Source of the DNA: Gaeumannomyces sp. JS-464
Lineage: Eukaryota; Ascomycota; Sordariomycetes; Magnaporthales; Magnaporthaceae
Direction: 5' to 3'
Assembly: GCA_002197995.1 (NCBI GenBank)
Contig: NGZR01000002.1
Coordinates: 7,564,001 to 7,628,000, forward strand
Length of the DNA stretch: 64,000 nucleotides
Made by a program: the position numbers and the translations under genes. Shown here piece after piece: positions 47,625 to 60,533 of this stretch. The notes under the pieces are model-generated. The model made no database searches. It saw only the letters and a program-made list of their open reading frames with translations, and was not told the DNA's origin. Each line of letters starts with the position of its first letter. The first letter of the stretch is position 1.

Positions 47625-49866
47625 TCACATCATGCCCAGCCTCGTCATGCGCTTCTCCATCCTGGGGCGGGGTCCAGGGGGCCTAGCCTGTTGTTGCCGC
47701 CAGGCATACCGTATGGCTGGCCAGGCATGCCCCTGTTGCCGGGGAATCCCTTGGGGCCGCCAGGGAGACCGCCTGGGGGTGGCCGTCTGGCGCCGGGGCC
47801 CAAGTTGCTCGGCATCCCGACTCTGCTGGTCGGCTGGGGCGCCGGCTGGGTGCGCCTCCATGCGTCCTTCTCGCAGTACCGGCGGCCGCCGATCTCGAAA
47901 TACCCGTCGCTCAGGATCTGGCCGCAGTCGGCACAGCGGAAGCAGGGCGGGTGGTACTTGGTGTCCCGCTCGTCGGCCAGATACTGGCCCTCGATGCCGA
48001 TGTTGCACATTCCACACAGGCTTCCGTTGATCTCATGGTAGTGTTGTTCGCAGTAGGGCATGTCGTCGTGTACGTAAAAGGTAGCCGAGGTGAAGGGGTC
48101 GCGGCACGTCGTGCACACGAAGCATGCTTTGTGGTACCGTCCCGTCAGTCGTCCGTCGGCACTCGAAATGCTCTTTCCAGTAATGGGCTCGCGGCACGCC
48201 TTGCAGTTGCCACGGCTCTTCGGCACGGGCTCCCGTCCCCCCGACTGTCCGCGCGGCGCAGCCCTCGAAGGCGCCCTCTCGGCCATCCGCTCGGGCGATG
48301 AGTACCGGGGCGACGGAGGGCCGCGGTTATCGCGTCCTCGGCCCCCAGCGTTTCCGCGGTCCATCGAGTTATCCCACGTGGGAGATGGTATCGGCGACGG
48401 AACTGGTTGCGAATAGGGATCGTTTCGGCTATTCTGGCGGCGAGTCGACGATTGGTTTCTCAACGAGCCCGAGCGCTCGTGGGTGTGATCTTTGGGGGCG
48501 GGCGGGTCACGGTCCTTCCCAAAGGATGCCATGTCGTCCATGGACGACTGAAGGTCCTGCATCAGACTGTCAAAGCTTGACGTGTCGGATGGCTTCCTTG
48601 TTGGGCGCGATCGAAGCGAGCGGGCTGGGCTGGTCTGTGAGCTCGGCTGGCTCGGTCGGCTCGAGGCGCTAGATGAAAGCGAAGAGTTTGGACTGTGGTA
48701 AGGGTTTCCGATTCCAAACTCGTCCGCCAGGTTAGGAGCCGCTGGGTTGCCGTCACGGGTTGGCGGCCTGTTGTTCGAGCTCGCCCTCGGTGGCGGCTTG
48801 CGCGACGTGTCGGGTCCCATCGGGGGTTGTCGACCATACATGTCGTTGGATGGCCTCCGCTGTCTGTCTGGGCGAGATCCAGGTTCAGAGGGAGTCCGCA
48901 GGAGGGAGTCTGCAGGCTCGTTCTCGCGAGGAAACGTGCCCGATCGGGAGTTGAGAGGCTCCGGCTCGAATTCGTCCTGGGAACGCTGCGGAGGTCCAAA
49001 CCCACCGTAACCATTCGCCCTCGGTGCCCTCGGTTGGTTGCCACCGCTACCAAAGCTGGCGTTGGTATTAGAAGTTTGGGGCCGCTCGCTGTAGGGGTTA
49101 CCCATATCACCCATGCCATTATCGTCACTCGGTCTCCTGGGAGGGGGGTTCTGGCTGGCTCCTGAGGGTCTCCTGCCTGCATCGAAAGGGCCGGGCGCAA
49201 TTGAGTTCATGCGCGCGAGCAAGTTTGGGGCCTGCTTCTTAGTGGAGTCTGCTGGGTACATTTGATCGTCGAATTCGCTCAGTCCACCGTAGCCGCCAGG
49301 ACGGCGCGGCTGGGGCTGCTGAGTGGCCGGGTCGTCCTCATTCGCGATCTTTGGGGCGAAGTAGTCCTCAGAGCGACCGGCAAGTGATCGGGCGTTGGGC
49401 GTCAAGGGCGATGCGCTCCGAGACGCGGTACCGCTCGAGTTGCTCACAGGTGTCAGCTGCCCTGCACGGTAGTATGTACGGTCTAGCACGTCTTCGTTAG
49501 CTACAGATTCACGTGGCGTGTCAAAGGTCAGGACTCCATGTGACATACTCGCTGCGAGTGTGTCAACTTTTGGTGGCGGTGGTACGCGTCCTATCTTCTC
49601 GTGGACCTCCTTGTTGAAGGGCATAAAGGTGTCAAGCTTTTCCTTCTCCGGGGGGGCGGCACTGTAAACAAGGCAGCGTGTAAGCAAGGTGTCTGCAAAC
49701 GCAGATACGCGGCGCGAAGGAAGACATGTATGAGGTACTCACTTGGCGGTTCTTCTGCTGGGCCGCTGCAGATGTGGTCCCCCATCATGGAGATCTCGAT
49801 CTGGTTCCCGCACGACGAGCATTTTATCGTCGGCAGGAAGCTCGACTGCCTGTCCACTGCTGCCAT
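47625..49866 (-). CDS. two-LIM-domain protein (paxillin-like)
   Basis: Exon 1 (49743-49866) encodes MAAVDRQSSFLPTIKCSSCG with a possible CxxC-H-C mini zinc finger (CSSCG...DHIC). Exon 2 starts at 49661 after a 81-nt GT-AG intron. A long Ser/Pro/Asn-rich disordered region follows, containing SFDSLMQDLQSSMDDM, which resembles a paxillin-type LD motif. Two LIM domains lie at about 47860-48230: LIM1 CKAC, HKAC, CTTC, CEQH and LIM2 CGMC, HPPC, CADC, CEKD supply the zinc ligands. The Gly/Pro-rich tail ends RMEKRMTRLGMM after one frame correction near 47690. A second correction is needed in the C7 run near 49650. Homologues such as fission yeast Pxl1 act at the actin ring and sites of polarised growth; that role is inferred. 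About 710 residues. Confidence 0.87.
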
Positions 49867-52800
49867 GTTGGGCCAACCTTTTATGAATCCCTTCCTTTCT
49901 CTTCCTCCTCGGCTCCTATGTTGTTTCCGTTTCCCGTTGGCGTCGCTCTGTTGTGCTGCCGGCTCGTTTTTGGTGCTGACGGTGAGGATGGCGTAGTCTG
50001 CAGGCCTGCCCAGCACGGCGGTGGATGGGTGGGCGGTCGTTTTCTACTTGAGCCGCGGCCGTTTTGTGTTCGACCACCCGGGATTGGTTGTTTCTCTCAA
50101 ACTGTGGTGAAGCGCTGTGTACTATAAACAGATGCCAGGAACGTCCCTGGAAGAGTTTCCGACTTGAGGATGCAGCTGGTCTCGTGGCTGCGTAGGGGGA
50201 TGTCTTTCAAAAGCAAAAGGGGTGTGTGTGGCAACAGATCGAGTCGGGGATCAGGAACCAAGGGACGGAGACACCGCGGCGCGCGAGCAAGAGATATGGG
50301 GCAAGGATGCCGTTTGGACAAAGAAAGAAGAAACACCAGGATCGGAGGGAGGGATTATGCTGGTCTTGGGCCAGGTGACAGGTGCTGGGCGGTTGTCTGC
50401 CGATTGCGTTGCGATGTGTGTCTCAGTCTCGAGGGGCCGACCTTGGGTTGGCCATGCAATGCGGTGCGAGCAGAGCAGAGGTGAGGACGAGGGCGGCTCA
50501 GAACGGGAAAAGCGCCTGGACTGGCACGACCCCTGCTCCGTGGCGTCGGCCCCTGGGCGCTGTCTTGGGGTCTGCACCCCTGCCCTGATTTATGGGTGAC
50601 CCACAGGGGTGGTGGACGGTGTGGTACGCGATGCGGAGAGTGGTGTCCTGTATCAAGACGAGCCCGGCAAGCCCTGTCTCTGGTCCCTCTCTTTCTGTCC
50701 GTGAATGGTCGGCTCCCCAAATTGATGAATGGCACGGCAGATGGGGGGAAATGCAATTGCAGGAGCCTGAACCAGACAAAGGAAGTGAGGGAAACGAACG
50801 CCTTGGAAGGCCCCAGAGCTTCTTTCTTTCCCATGGATGTCAGGCGGACGATGCCCAATGGCACCTCGGAGGTCCCCGATCGCGAGTTTATCCAAGAACA
50901 AAGGCGGACTGGCTAGCTGGCTGCTGGCTATCTGTTCAGGAAGCACGAGATGTCGGTGCGCTTTTTCTTCCCCGCCAGTCTGGCGCAGACGCGCTTGTGA
51001 GGAGTCCGGGGAAGGGAGCATCAGGGCGCCCAAATGCAAGTGTGCAGCAAGCACACTGCTGCAGATGTTGGAGCTCGCCAATGCGCGCTAGCCTCATGTA
51101 GCCTGTGCTCACGTCTTTGGCGCTGCAGCTGCTGCGGTCCCTGCACAAACATGCTGCTGGAACAAGCATCTATCTGCAGTCTGCAGAGCTGCAGCAAACA
51201 TGACATGTCGGTGTGGACGGACGGGGTCCTTGCCCTGTCCTTCACCGTCGAGCTAAGCCGTTTTCGACTCCCGGCTGTGCCTGTGGCCCAGCACAGGCGA
51301 ACGAAGATCAAACCGTGCAGGGAGCATTATCCACTGTTTGCCCGTGATGTTCCCGTCCGCGATGGATCCATCTTTCAATATTTTCCCCTGTTCGGCCAGT
51401 TATTCCTCGTGTTTTTATGATATGCGCGTGTATCGAACGGCGGAGAGAATCGGTCACTTCGATCCGCATGAACAGAGAAACCGGCATGTGTTTGCAACGA
51501 ACTGGCGGGTCGATGCGAACATGAAAGCACTCGATGTGACGGGCCAGAAGCACAGGAAGTCAATTGGCCGATCCGACAAAAAAAAAATCATCGTTTATTC
51601 CCAAAGCGGCTCGTTCCACCACACAAAACTTTGTTTGGCCAATGTTCGGACTCTCTCCCAGTTTTCCTTGCTTTTGATTTCTCTTGCTTATTTCGTTTGG
51701 TTTGTGGTTTGTGGTTAAACCTGCCTTCTTCTAGAAAGTCGAGAAAAAGTCGGCAGCTAGAAAATTGGGATGCTACCGTCGTCTTCGCACCGGCGCTGGT
51801 ATTGGAGGAGGCCCAGATGGCGCGCCCCTTTATCCCAGGCACACAGCACACTACATGCAATACCACTTGCTGGGCTGCTGGGCAATCTTTTGGTTGCGCA
51901 AATTGATCGAGATCGCTGGCGTCGTTTCCTGGCCCCGGCTGTCCAAACGGACGCCAAGTTTGCTGTAGCATGGCGCGAGGCTTTGGGGCGCACAGCCGTT
52001 GCTCTTACCGCTTTCAATAGCCTCCCGAATGTCATAATTTGGCGTCGACGGTCGGATTCGTTCGATGCCTTGCATTCGACGGCTTTAGCCTGCTTTGGGC
52101 TGCCAGCCAAAATGGTGGCTTGTCAATCGAAACAGCCAGCGAGCCGACGCCCTGACACCGAAATGCACTGTGGACAGGATATGGGAGATGCAGGTTGGTG
52201 GTGTGTGTTTTGTTGTTGGTAATGCTTTGACCGGTCTCGTCGTGCATCGGACGGCACAACTTGCTCCAACACCCAGCTTCCATCACTCTATTGCCCAGCT
52301 GAATGCCGGGCCCTCTCATCTCAGCACCGCATGCGTTGCATTCAGGCTGCAAAGGGAGGGGATGTCCCGTCGGATCTCGGCTGCGGTAGCGTCTGTTGGC
52401 GACACTCGGGGCCCAAACAAAGCCATCCTCGCCATCTCACTGGCCTTGGATGCAACCACGGGATGAGGTTATTTCGGCAGAGCCATGTCGTGTGCTCTCT
52501 GCTGGGTGGTATGCATTGCGAGCCAACCTCAACCTTATGAACATTCTCGCCTAGCCAGGCATCAGGCTCTATCAATCTGACACGGAGCAATCACTGCCAG
52601 AGGACAGGCGAGAAGGGGTGAAGGGGTGATAATGCTCCGGATGCTGAGATTGGCCGGTAATCCAAAGCAGCCAATGATCCGGCTTGGAGCCGCAGGAGGG
52701 CGGCCAAGACGGACAGGGTTGGACTTATGCACGAGGGTGGCATCCCTTCCTGCCGTTCCTGGAAAGACGCACATCATTGTCGCGGCTGGCCAAGAGAGCG

Positions 52801-55800
52801 CCCCTGTTGCTGTGGAGGACGCCGAGCTAACGAGATTGACCGTCAGCCCAGCTGGCAACAGTAACTGTCCCTTTTGACGGGCCGGGCAAGGTCCGCGATG
52901 TCGGGGGGTTTTCCAGTTGCGTCCATTGCACTCTGTAAAGCCGGGCAGGCATTTTCTCCAGGGTTTATTTCCACTTCCCATCTCCGTAGGCAAGGCCTTC
53001 TCCGTACCGATGCACATCTCCTGGCTGGCGTGAAATTGACAAGATTAATTCAAGCCCACAAGGGACTCACCCGCATATCCCAGAGATTCTCAATTTTGCA
53101 TCGACCGCCCAGTCCAGACCGAGAGAGCTCCATCATCACACGCCGTCAGCAAGCGCCGGTTTATAGCACAGCAATCCTTTTTCGCAGGCCGCGAGCCTGA
53201 TGGAGAGATGATGCCGCAAGAGACAAAACGACAGGATGGCAGGCTGTTGTCCTATTACATTTCTTAATTTTAAAAATACGCCGAAACGGATGTGGTATTC
53301 CCCGGGCGTAGACGAAGTGCTTGCATCCAATTCCACCCCTCCCAAAACCGCTCCTCCTCCCGTCTGCTGCTCCAGTGAGCTTCCCCCTCCCCACCTTTGA
53401 CACCTGCCCGCCCCTTCTTCCTTGCCCTGGGCCGCGGCCTGTGTTCTAGGCCGAAAAGGGCTCGTCAACAGCCGCCGGCCGCTTACCACATCCTTCGCCG
53501 TCGCTCCCCACCCTCACGTTCGCCCGATTAGGCCTAAGACGAGTCCAGCTTGAGGTTCCTGGCAGCCGATCGACATCTCGTGACTGCGGCTACTGCACCG
53601 ACGAGCACGCCAGCTTCCCGTTTCATGTGTGATCGTCTCTTGTTATCGCCTCGTCTGAGAATAGCGGCCGGCGCCGTTTTCGTAACATGCCTAGCCTTGG
53701 ATCCTGGGTGGACTTGGGATTTTGGGAACACGAGTCGGCTGACAGCCTTCGGCCGATCGGCCACGTTCCCGACACGCTTTCGCTCCAGAGTCATGGTCGG
53801 CGTGCCACCCAAGGGACAACTTTTCAGCTGGAGTAGAGGAGGCATGGAAGGCTCGTGTTACAGATAGATCTCTCCAGATTTGGAGATCGTCCGGTTCGAA
53901 CGGCTCTAATCAATTACCGATGGGTCAACCCAATCCCAAACCAACCGATCTTGGCCTCCATCATGGCCATGATACCACCATATAACGACCACCCGACCAT
54001 TCGCCTGTGGCTAGGCGGCGGCATGGATTCCCAGGTGAGCGCGGAGCCCACTACGGACGGCTCGCTGCAGCGCACGTACGATGCAGAGAATTGCGAATGT
54101 CCGGACGGGGCCCCTGTCCTACCGTCCTCCCGGCCGGCAGTCACTCGTGCCGTCGCAGTCCACCTGTGTGCGACGGTGGTTAGAAAAAAAAACTCGCCGA
54201 GAGATGCGCCGCGCGGATGTTGCTTCTTGTTGGGTAAACACTTTTCCGTTCCTTGTCTCCTCCAAAGGCTTCTCCCCCCTCATGCCCGCCCCCATCATAC
54301 CGTGCTGGCTGTCCTTCCTACCTGGAGGTATTTTTATCGTCTCGCTTGCGGCGCGGGGAAGCGCTGGGCCGCAGCCTGGCCGATAGTTTCGCCGTGCCCC
54401 CCAACAGCGCATGCAGAGATCGATCCTCTGCATGCTGTTTTAGACTGTCTTGCACATCGTCATTTCCCTCACCCCGCTTCTCCAGAGTCTCCCGCTGTCC
54501 AAGACATCCCTTCGGGCTTGCTCTTGTGCACGGTGCACAGAGAGATTGTGCGCCGCGCAACGATGAGGATTTAGAGTTGGCATTCACGATCGGCCCGATC
54601 GCGGATCGTGCACAAGTTCCAGGCTCTGATGCCCCGTCTCCGAATCAAGGGGTCCAGAGGAGACCAGACAGTGAGGTCAGGGGCGAAATCTCTCAACCAG
54701 CCCCGGTCGGGACGCCGGATTTTCATCCAGGTCCAGACCCTTTTTTTCCACCACCCCTCGTATCCATACATACAGGTGATCAATTGCGATGGCCAGGGCG
54801 CATGAACAGGGTCCTTTCAGAGAATTCATTCTCCTGACAAAGGGTTATGGGTGGGTGGTGTATTTTAATCTTTTGCAAATTCGATTCAGCCAACTTCCAG
54901 CTTGCCTCTTGGGGAATTTCAAGGGCGGTAATGCGGTGGAGCAAAGATGCGGGGCAAGATCATGGCAGCCCCTCCCGGCTGTCAAGCGGCTGCCGTACCC
55001 ATCCCATCCCCTCACTCCGTCCTCCGGGCTGTGCTGTCTGTCCCGCCAGGCGAGCGGGAGCTGAAACCTGCTGGCTCACGGGCCAGAGACAGACCCGGCC
55101 GCGCGCGACCGAGTCTTGACGGTCGCCTCCTCTTTCGATTCCCGCGGTTCCATGCCATTGTAATCCAAGTATTATTATATCTTTGGAGCATTCCCGCAAA
55201 GCAGCACGAAAAAGCAGCCATGGCATGAAAGCCGGTTTCGTCTCGGCCGGGCCACGTCCATGCCCCCACGGCGACCTGCGGCACCAAGCCACTCAACCAG
55301 AAACCAAGGCTCGCGCAGCACACACCGCAGGAGCCGGCTTGGGGCAACACACGGCGGCTGCTCGGGATTTTCATGGAGATCCAGCCCGATCCGTGGTTGC
55401 CCCGTTCGTCCCTTGTTATCGCGATTGTGTATCCTAGTGCGGGCAGAGCATCCCGTCCTGGCGGGTGCCTGCGGGCTGGCTATCTTAGGTTGCCCATGTG
55501 CATGCCGGGACACACGACCTCTGCACTTTGATCGAGGCATGCCATACCTGTAGTTGCAGCCTGCCCGCCCTCCTCAAACTCGTGATATGTGAGACGTGTG
55601 CGAGTCTCAACTGCGAGTTGGCTGTCACACCACCTGCGTGGCTTGCGTTCCCCAAGATAACCGTATGTAGGTCTCACTTACAGGTGGTGTGCGTCTGAAC
55701 AAGAAATGCGAGGGCTCGATGCGAGAGGTCACTCACGGCACCATTTCCATACTGCCCGGAGCCTTACCTGTGTGCTTGCCTGGTTGGCCGGGCTTATTTA

Positions 55801-56855
55801 TAGACAGGTCGCCGAACTGATGTTTCCTGGTCCTGTCGCCGAGGCCCCAGCCCATTCCACTGGCCGTCGTCGTCCGTCGGCCACGAGGCTGCGCGGGAGC
55901 CCCGTCCTGTCAGCCAGCCAGCGGAGGAGCGCTTTCCGGCTGCACGGTCTGGCACGTGCGATGTGGGTGTGGTGTGATCGAGGGGGACCACACACGCGGG
56001 CGGCATCGGCCCCATTTTCAGCCCCTCCTACTCGCCGGAACCGATTGAGCCCCTCTATTTCCGACTTTGTCCGCCCGCGGGACCGGAGCGCTGGGTTTGG
56101 AGGGTTGCCCAGGGGACGTGCAATTGATCTGTCTGGTCGGGCTGGTGCGACCAGCGCAAAACCCCGCGCCCGAGCTGCAGTGCTCCCTCCTGCCTGCCCA
56201 TGCCGTGCGCCCCGAACATTAAGGCACCAGACCTCAGTCAAGTTATTGAGGTCCTCAGCAGCAGCAGCAGCAGCATGCAGGCAATGGTGGGAATTTCCCG
56301 CTTGCCCGATCGCTCCCCCACCCTCCAGCTGCTTTATTGGCATCGTGGATTTGACGTTTTTGGCGTCGTCTTGGCTTCGCTTGTCCATCTGACCCTCCAC
56401 TCGCTTCACTGAAGCTGGCCTCGTGTTGCTGCTCGCCTGACACAGGTTGACCCTGAGCTGATGTTTTGTTGCTCTCGCTTCCTCCTGGCCAGCGAGGCGA
56501 CGCAACCGATTCATTATTGTGCACCTCGCTGTAAGCTGCATCCTCCCCAACCGTGCAACCTGATTCGATCGCCCATGCTGCGTCACCATCCGTCACCAAC
56601 CTCCCGGGATGGGATAGCGAGGTCCTCTGCAGCACCATCGCCTCGCCGCAGCCCACCCTTATCTCGCACTACCACTGGACGGGCTCCGGGGCTCGGCTCT
56701 GCAGGGTCAAGTGTCCGCCCTGCATGCCCTGCCCTTCACCGCCAGACCACGACAGCCCACATCCACCAGCGCCGGCCCTAAGATACCGTACCGGCGCTGT
56801 GGTTGTACTGTATTTTACGTGCTTACCGAGCGGAGGCAGGGGTTGCTGTGAACCA

Positions 56856-56987
56856 TTTTTTTCTTTTCTTTTTTTTCTTTTTTTCTTTCTTTTTTTCTTT
56901 TCTTTTTTTTCTTTTTTTTTTTTTTTTTTCTTTCTTTTTTTTTTTTTTTTTTCTTTTTTTCTTTCTTTTTTTTCTTTTTTTTTTTTC
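56856..56987 (+). repeat. 132-nt polypyrimidine (T-rich) tract
   Basis: Every base is T or C, mostly T in runs of 3-18 with single C. It lies about 960 nt upstream of the INO1 TATA box. Poly(dT) tracts of this kind keep nucleosomes off promoters. Confidence 0.85.
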
Positions 56988-57817
56988 GGCCCCGGGTGCT
57001 CGTGCTAAGCCCGTAAGGGCGCATGGTGGCTACTTGGCCGTGTCGTGCTCCCGTCCTTTTACAAGCTAGACAGAGAGAAGAGGAAAAAATAGATAGCAAA
57101 TAGATCACGATTTAAATCTCTGCTCGCATACCAACTCTCCCTCCTTTTTCTTGCTATCCACCGATCAACACAGCACAACAGCAACAAACAACCCGTTTTC
57201 GCCTCACTGCCAGCACGCCTCATCTCAACCTTTTCCCTCTCGATCTCTCGTGTGATTTCTGCTGAGGAACCTGTAGGACTGATTCCAGACAGGGGATCTG
57301 GACCTTGTCCATCGGCTCAACCGCCTCGATATAACCTCTTGTACATTTGTCTGATCGCTGCTCTCTGGGGCACGATCACCAGCATCGTCAAGACGTTTTC
57401 CAATCTCCTTAACTCGTGAGTACATCCATTCTACGTGAGCTGTGCTGGATCATCACCGGCACAGAGGCGCCACCAAGACCCCGCCCGCGCCTTCCGTAGC
57501 ATCGGTCCGATGTCGAGCCCCGAGTCCCTCGATACACCTACGTGTGTTGGCCGAGCTGCTCACTCCTGGACAACACCTTACCTTCGGGAAATGCATTTCA
57601 TCTAACATGTCCGTCTGCGCAGCGTCCATCACCCCTTCGCCGGAGCCCGTTGCTCAGCCTCCCCGGGGAGTGCGGCGGACTCACCCTACACCCTCTGAAA
57701 TCCTTCGTCCAACTCAGCGCCTATCAGTTAATCACCTAAACGGGACTCTCAGCCTCTCCCGCCCCTCTCACTGCCTTTCGGCACATCACTCCTCGCCTTC
57801 ACACCTTCTGCCCTACC

Positions 57818-57825
57818 TATAAAAG
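57818..57825 (+). promoter_or_regulatory. INO1: TATA box of INO1
   Basis: TATAAAAG lies 175 nt upstream of the INO1 start codon. The 170 nt after it are C/T-rich, as is common for leaders of strongly expressed fungal genes, so transcription probably starts near 57850-57870. Confidence 0.65.
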
Positions 57826-57999
57826 GCCCCCTGTCTGCCTGCCTTCATAGCCCCGGAAGCTGTCCTGTCACGCACCACCCTCATCGATTCAGCCAGGCTA
57901 GCCTCCAGGTCGCCATCTTCCCAGTATCGTCATCCATATCGTTATTATTAGCATTAATACCAGCGACACTCTCCAACCCTCCAACCTCCAACCTGGAAG

Positions 58000-59640
58000 A
58001 TGGCACCTCACGCTGAAGTCGAGTCTCACTCCCTCAACGGGACGGGCAACGGCCTCTGGGCCGCCCAATGCGCGCCTTCGATGGTGTCCAAGGAACTGTT
58101 CACCGTCAACTCGCCCAACGTCGTCTACACACACGATGAGATCCGGTCCAAGTACACTTATCGCACCACCGAGGTTACTAAGGGCGCCGACGGCAAGTAC
58201 ACGGCCACGCCCAAGCAGACCGAGTACGCCTTCAAGGTGGACCGAAAGGTCCCCAAGGTCGGCGTCATGCTCGTCGGCTGGGGCGGCAACAACGGCTCGA
58301 CTATCACGGCGGCCGTGCTGGCTAACCGGCGCGGCCTGACGTGGGAGACGCGTGAGGGTACCCAGAAGCCCAACTACTACGGCTCCGTGCTCATGGGCTC
58401 GACCGTCAAGCTGGGCACCGACGCCGAGACGCTCAAGGACGTCAACATCCCCTTCCACGACGTCCTGCCCATGGTCCACCCCAACGACCTCGTCATCGGC
58501 GGCTGGGACATCAGCGGCCTCGACCTGGCCGCCTCGATGGACCGCGCCGGCGTGCTCGAGCCCACGCTCAAACAGCAGGTCCGCAAGGAGATGAGCCGCA
58601 TGAAGCCCCTGCCCAGCATCTACTACCCGGACTTCATCGCCGCCAACCAGGACAGCCGCGCCGACAACCTGCTGGCGGGAGACAGGGCCTGCGACGCCCA
58701 CGTCGAGCAGCTCCGCGCCGACATGCGCGAGTTCAAGGCCCACAACGGCCTCGACAAGGTCATCGTGCTCTGGACGGCCAACACGGAGCGCTACGCGGCC
58801 GAGGTCGCGGGCGTCAACGACACGGCCGACAACCTGCTCGCGGCCATCTCGCGCGGCGAGGCCGATGTGTCGCCCTCGACCGTCTTCGCCGTCGCCTGCA
58901 TCCTCGAGGGCGTGCCCTTCATCAACGGGTCGCCGCAGAACACCTTCGTCCCCGGCGCTGTCCAGCTGGCGGAGCGGCACGGCGTCTTCATCGGCGGCGA
59001 CGACTTCAAGTCCGGGCAGACCAAGATGAAGTCGGCGCTGGTGGACTTTCTGATCAGCGCCGGCATCAAGCTCACGTCCATCGCGAGCTACAACCACCTG
59101 GGCAACAACGACGGCAAGAACCTGAGCTCGTACAAGCAGTTCCGGTCCAAGGAGATCTCCAAGTCGACCGTGGTCGACGACATGGTCGAGGCCAACACGG
59201 TCCTGTACGCGCCGGGCGAGCACCCGGACCACACCGTCGTCATCAAGTACATGCCCGCCGTCGGCGACAGCAAGCGCGCGCTCGACGAGTACTACGGCGA
59301 GATCTTCATGGGCGGCCACCAGACCATCTCGCTCTTCAACGTGTGCGAGGACTCGCTGCTGGCGTCGCCGCTCATCATCGACCTGATCCTCGTGACCGAG
59401 ATGATGGGCCGCATCAAGTGGAAGGCCGTCGGCGCGGGCGGCAGCGATGACGACGACTACAAGAGCTTCCACAGCGTGCTCAGCGTGCTCAGCTACATGC
59501 TCAAGGCCCCCATGACGCCGCCCGGCACGCCCGTAGTCAACGCCCTGGCCAAGCAGCGCGCCGCCCTGACCAACATCTTCCGCGCCTGCGTCGGGCTCGA
59601 CCCGGAGTCCGACATGACGCTGGAGCACAAGCTTTTCTGA
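58000..59640 (+). CDS. INO1: myo-inositol-1-phosphate synthase
   Basis: Converts glucose 6-phosphate to 1L-myo-inositol 1-phosphate with NAD as internal cofactor, the first step of inositol and phosphatidylinositol synthesis; cytosolic. The 546-residue frame is intact and intronless. Residues 93-100 (GWGGNNGS) are the NAD-binding loop. Further family blocks are [71 protein letters not shown] (the catalytic lysine region), [11 protein letters not shown] and [13 protein letters not shown]. Length matches fungal enzymes (about 530-550). The ATG at 58000 is the first in the transcript predicted from the TATA box at 57818. No targeting signal. I see no perfect yeast UAS-INO element upstream. Confidence 0.98.
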   Translation: MAPHAEVESHSLNGTGNGLWAAQCAPSMVSKELFTVNSPNVVYTHDEIRSKYTYRTTEVTKGADGKYTATPKQTEYAFKVDRKVPKVGVMLVGWGGNNGSTITAAVLANRRGLTWETREGTQKPNYYGSVLMGSTVKLGTDAETLKDVNIPFHDVLPMVHPNDLVIGGWDISGLDLAASMDRAGVLEPTLKQQVRKEMSRMKPLPSIYYPDFIAANQDSRADNLLAGDRACDAHVEQLRADMREFKAHNGLDKVIVLWTANTERYAAEVAGVNDTADNLLAAISRGEADVSPSTVFAVACILEGVPFINGSPQNTFVPGAVQLAERHGVFIGGDDFKSGQTKMKSALVDFLISAGIKLTSIASYNHLGNNDGKNLSSYKQFRSKEISKSTVVDDMVEANTVLYAPGEHPDHTVVIKYMPAVGDSKRALDEYYGEIFMGGHQTISLFNVCEDSLLASPLIIDLILVTEMMGRIKWKAVGAGGSDDDDYKSFHSVLSVLSYMLKAPMTPPGTPVVNALAKQRAALTNIFRACVGLDPESDMTLEHKLF

Positions 59641-60347
59641 AGGAGTGATGTGGATGGCAGCCTTTGAACACAACACGTTCTTTTGAGGGATGGAAGAGGT
59701 AATTTGCTGGAGGTGGCGATGACGCAAAAGCAAAACCGTTCGTTAATATTTGCTATTCAGTATCATTCTTTCGGGCGTTCTTAATGTCTCGAGACACCAG
59801 AGCCCTGCGCTATACGGCAAAGACCCATTTGCTTGGTCCTTTCTTGTTGCTTCTTCTTGGGCGGGCACTACACTCGCTTATTTCTCTTCTCCCAAAAGTC
59901 CAAAAGCATGGGATTCCTGTCGACACTCGTTTGAGGCAGTTAATAACTCATTTAGACAGACACTCGCGTTCTCGGCAACTAGCCGTAAAAATATAACTAA
60001 CAAAGAGAGTATCTGTTTCTCAATACTGCCACTCCCTTCCATGCGAGAAATAACCAGCGATTGCTTCATCCAGGCGCCTGGAGGGAAAAACCTGACCCAC
60101 TCACCATGGAAAGCATCAGGGGCAGGAAGCGCCAACATCGTGCTTTCCATTTTGATTCGGACGGTAGCAGGCAGCAAGGGGAGACGCCGCAACTATCACG
60201 GTCTTTTAGTCGCCGCGGGCTTGAAAAGGGAAGACACGTTCACAACCTGTGGTCTGGAGCACAATCTGTTCCAAGACAGGCTACAAGACCCCTATTCATC
60301 CACGAGAAACAGTCAGCCAGTTTCTGCACGCGGCGCCAGCTCGGACA
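59641..60347. other. intergenic region between INO1 and OB-fold gene
   Basis: 707 nt between tandem plus-strand genes, holding the INO1 3' UTR and the promoter of the OB-fold gene. No other feature is seen. Confidence 0.6.
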
Positions 60348-60457
60348 ATGTCCGCGCACAATCATTCAATCCAATCTTTCTACAAGAAAGAGATCCCGTC
60401 GCCTTCCTATGGGCATCCTCAGTCGTCCGCCTCTGCGGTGTCGGATGGCGAAAGCCT

Positions 60458-60533
<76 letters not shown>

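Larger units (their letters stand above)
49867..57999. other. gene-poor region, 8.1 kb
   Basis: Between two divergent genes (LIM protein and INO1). All open frames are short, overlapping and low in similarity to anything I know; no splice-consistent gene could be assembled. It contains the LIM promoter at the left, a (CAG)6 at 56256-56273, a 132-nt pure T/C tract at 56856-56987, and the INO1 promoter with a TATA box at the right. Its size is unusual for a filamentous fungus unless it carries long leaders, non-coding RNA or distant control elements. Confidence 0.55.

Noticed and set aside
2058..49866. Programmed ribosomal frameshifting as explanation of the many breaks
   Set aside because: The sites share no slippery sequence or downstream structure and occur in unrelated housekeeping genes, several per gene.
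53885..53905. GGTTCGAACGG as a tRNA B box
   Set aside because: No A box or cloverleaf stems upstream at a fitting distance.
53855..54837. Overlapping open frames of 190-240 codons in the gene-poor region
   Set aside because: Different frames of the same DNA are equally open, composition is low-complexity, and no conserved motif or splice pattern is present.
57898..59733. 611-codon open frame on the minus strand across INO1
   Set aside because: It is antisense to the intact INO1 gene. GC-rich codons leave few stops in the opposite frame, and the product is compositionally odd with no family resemblance.
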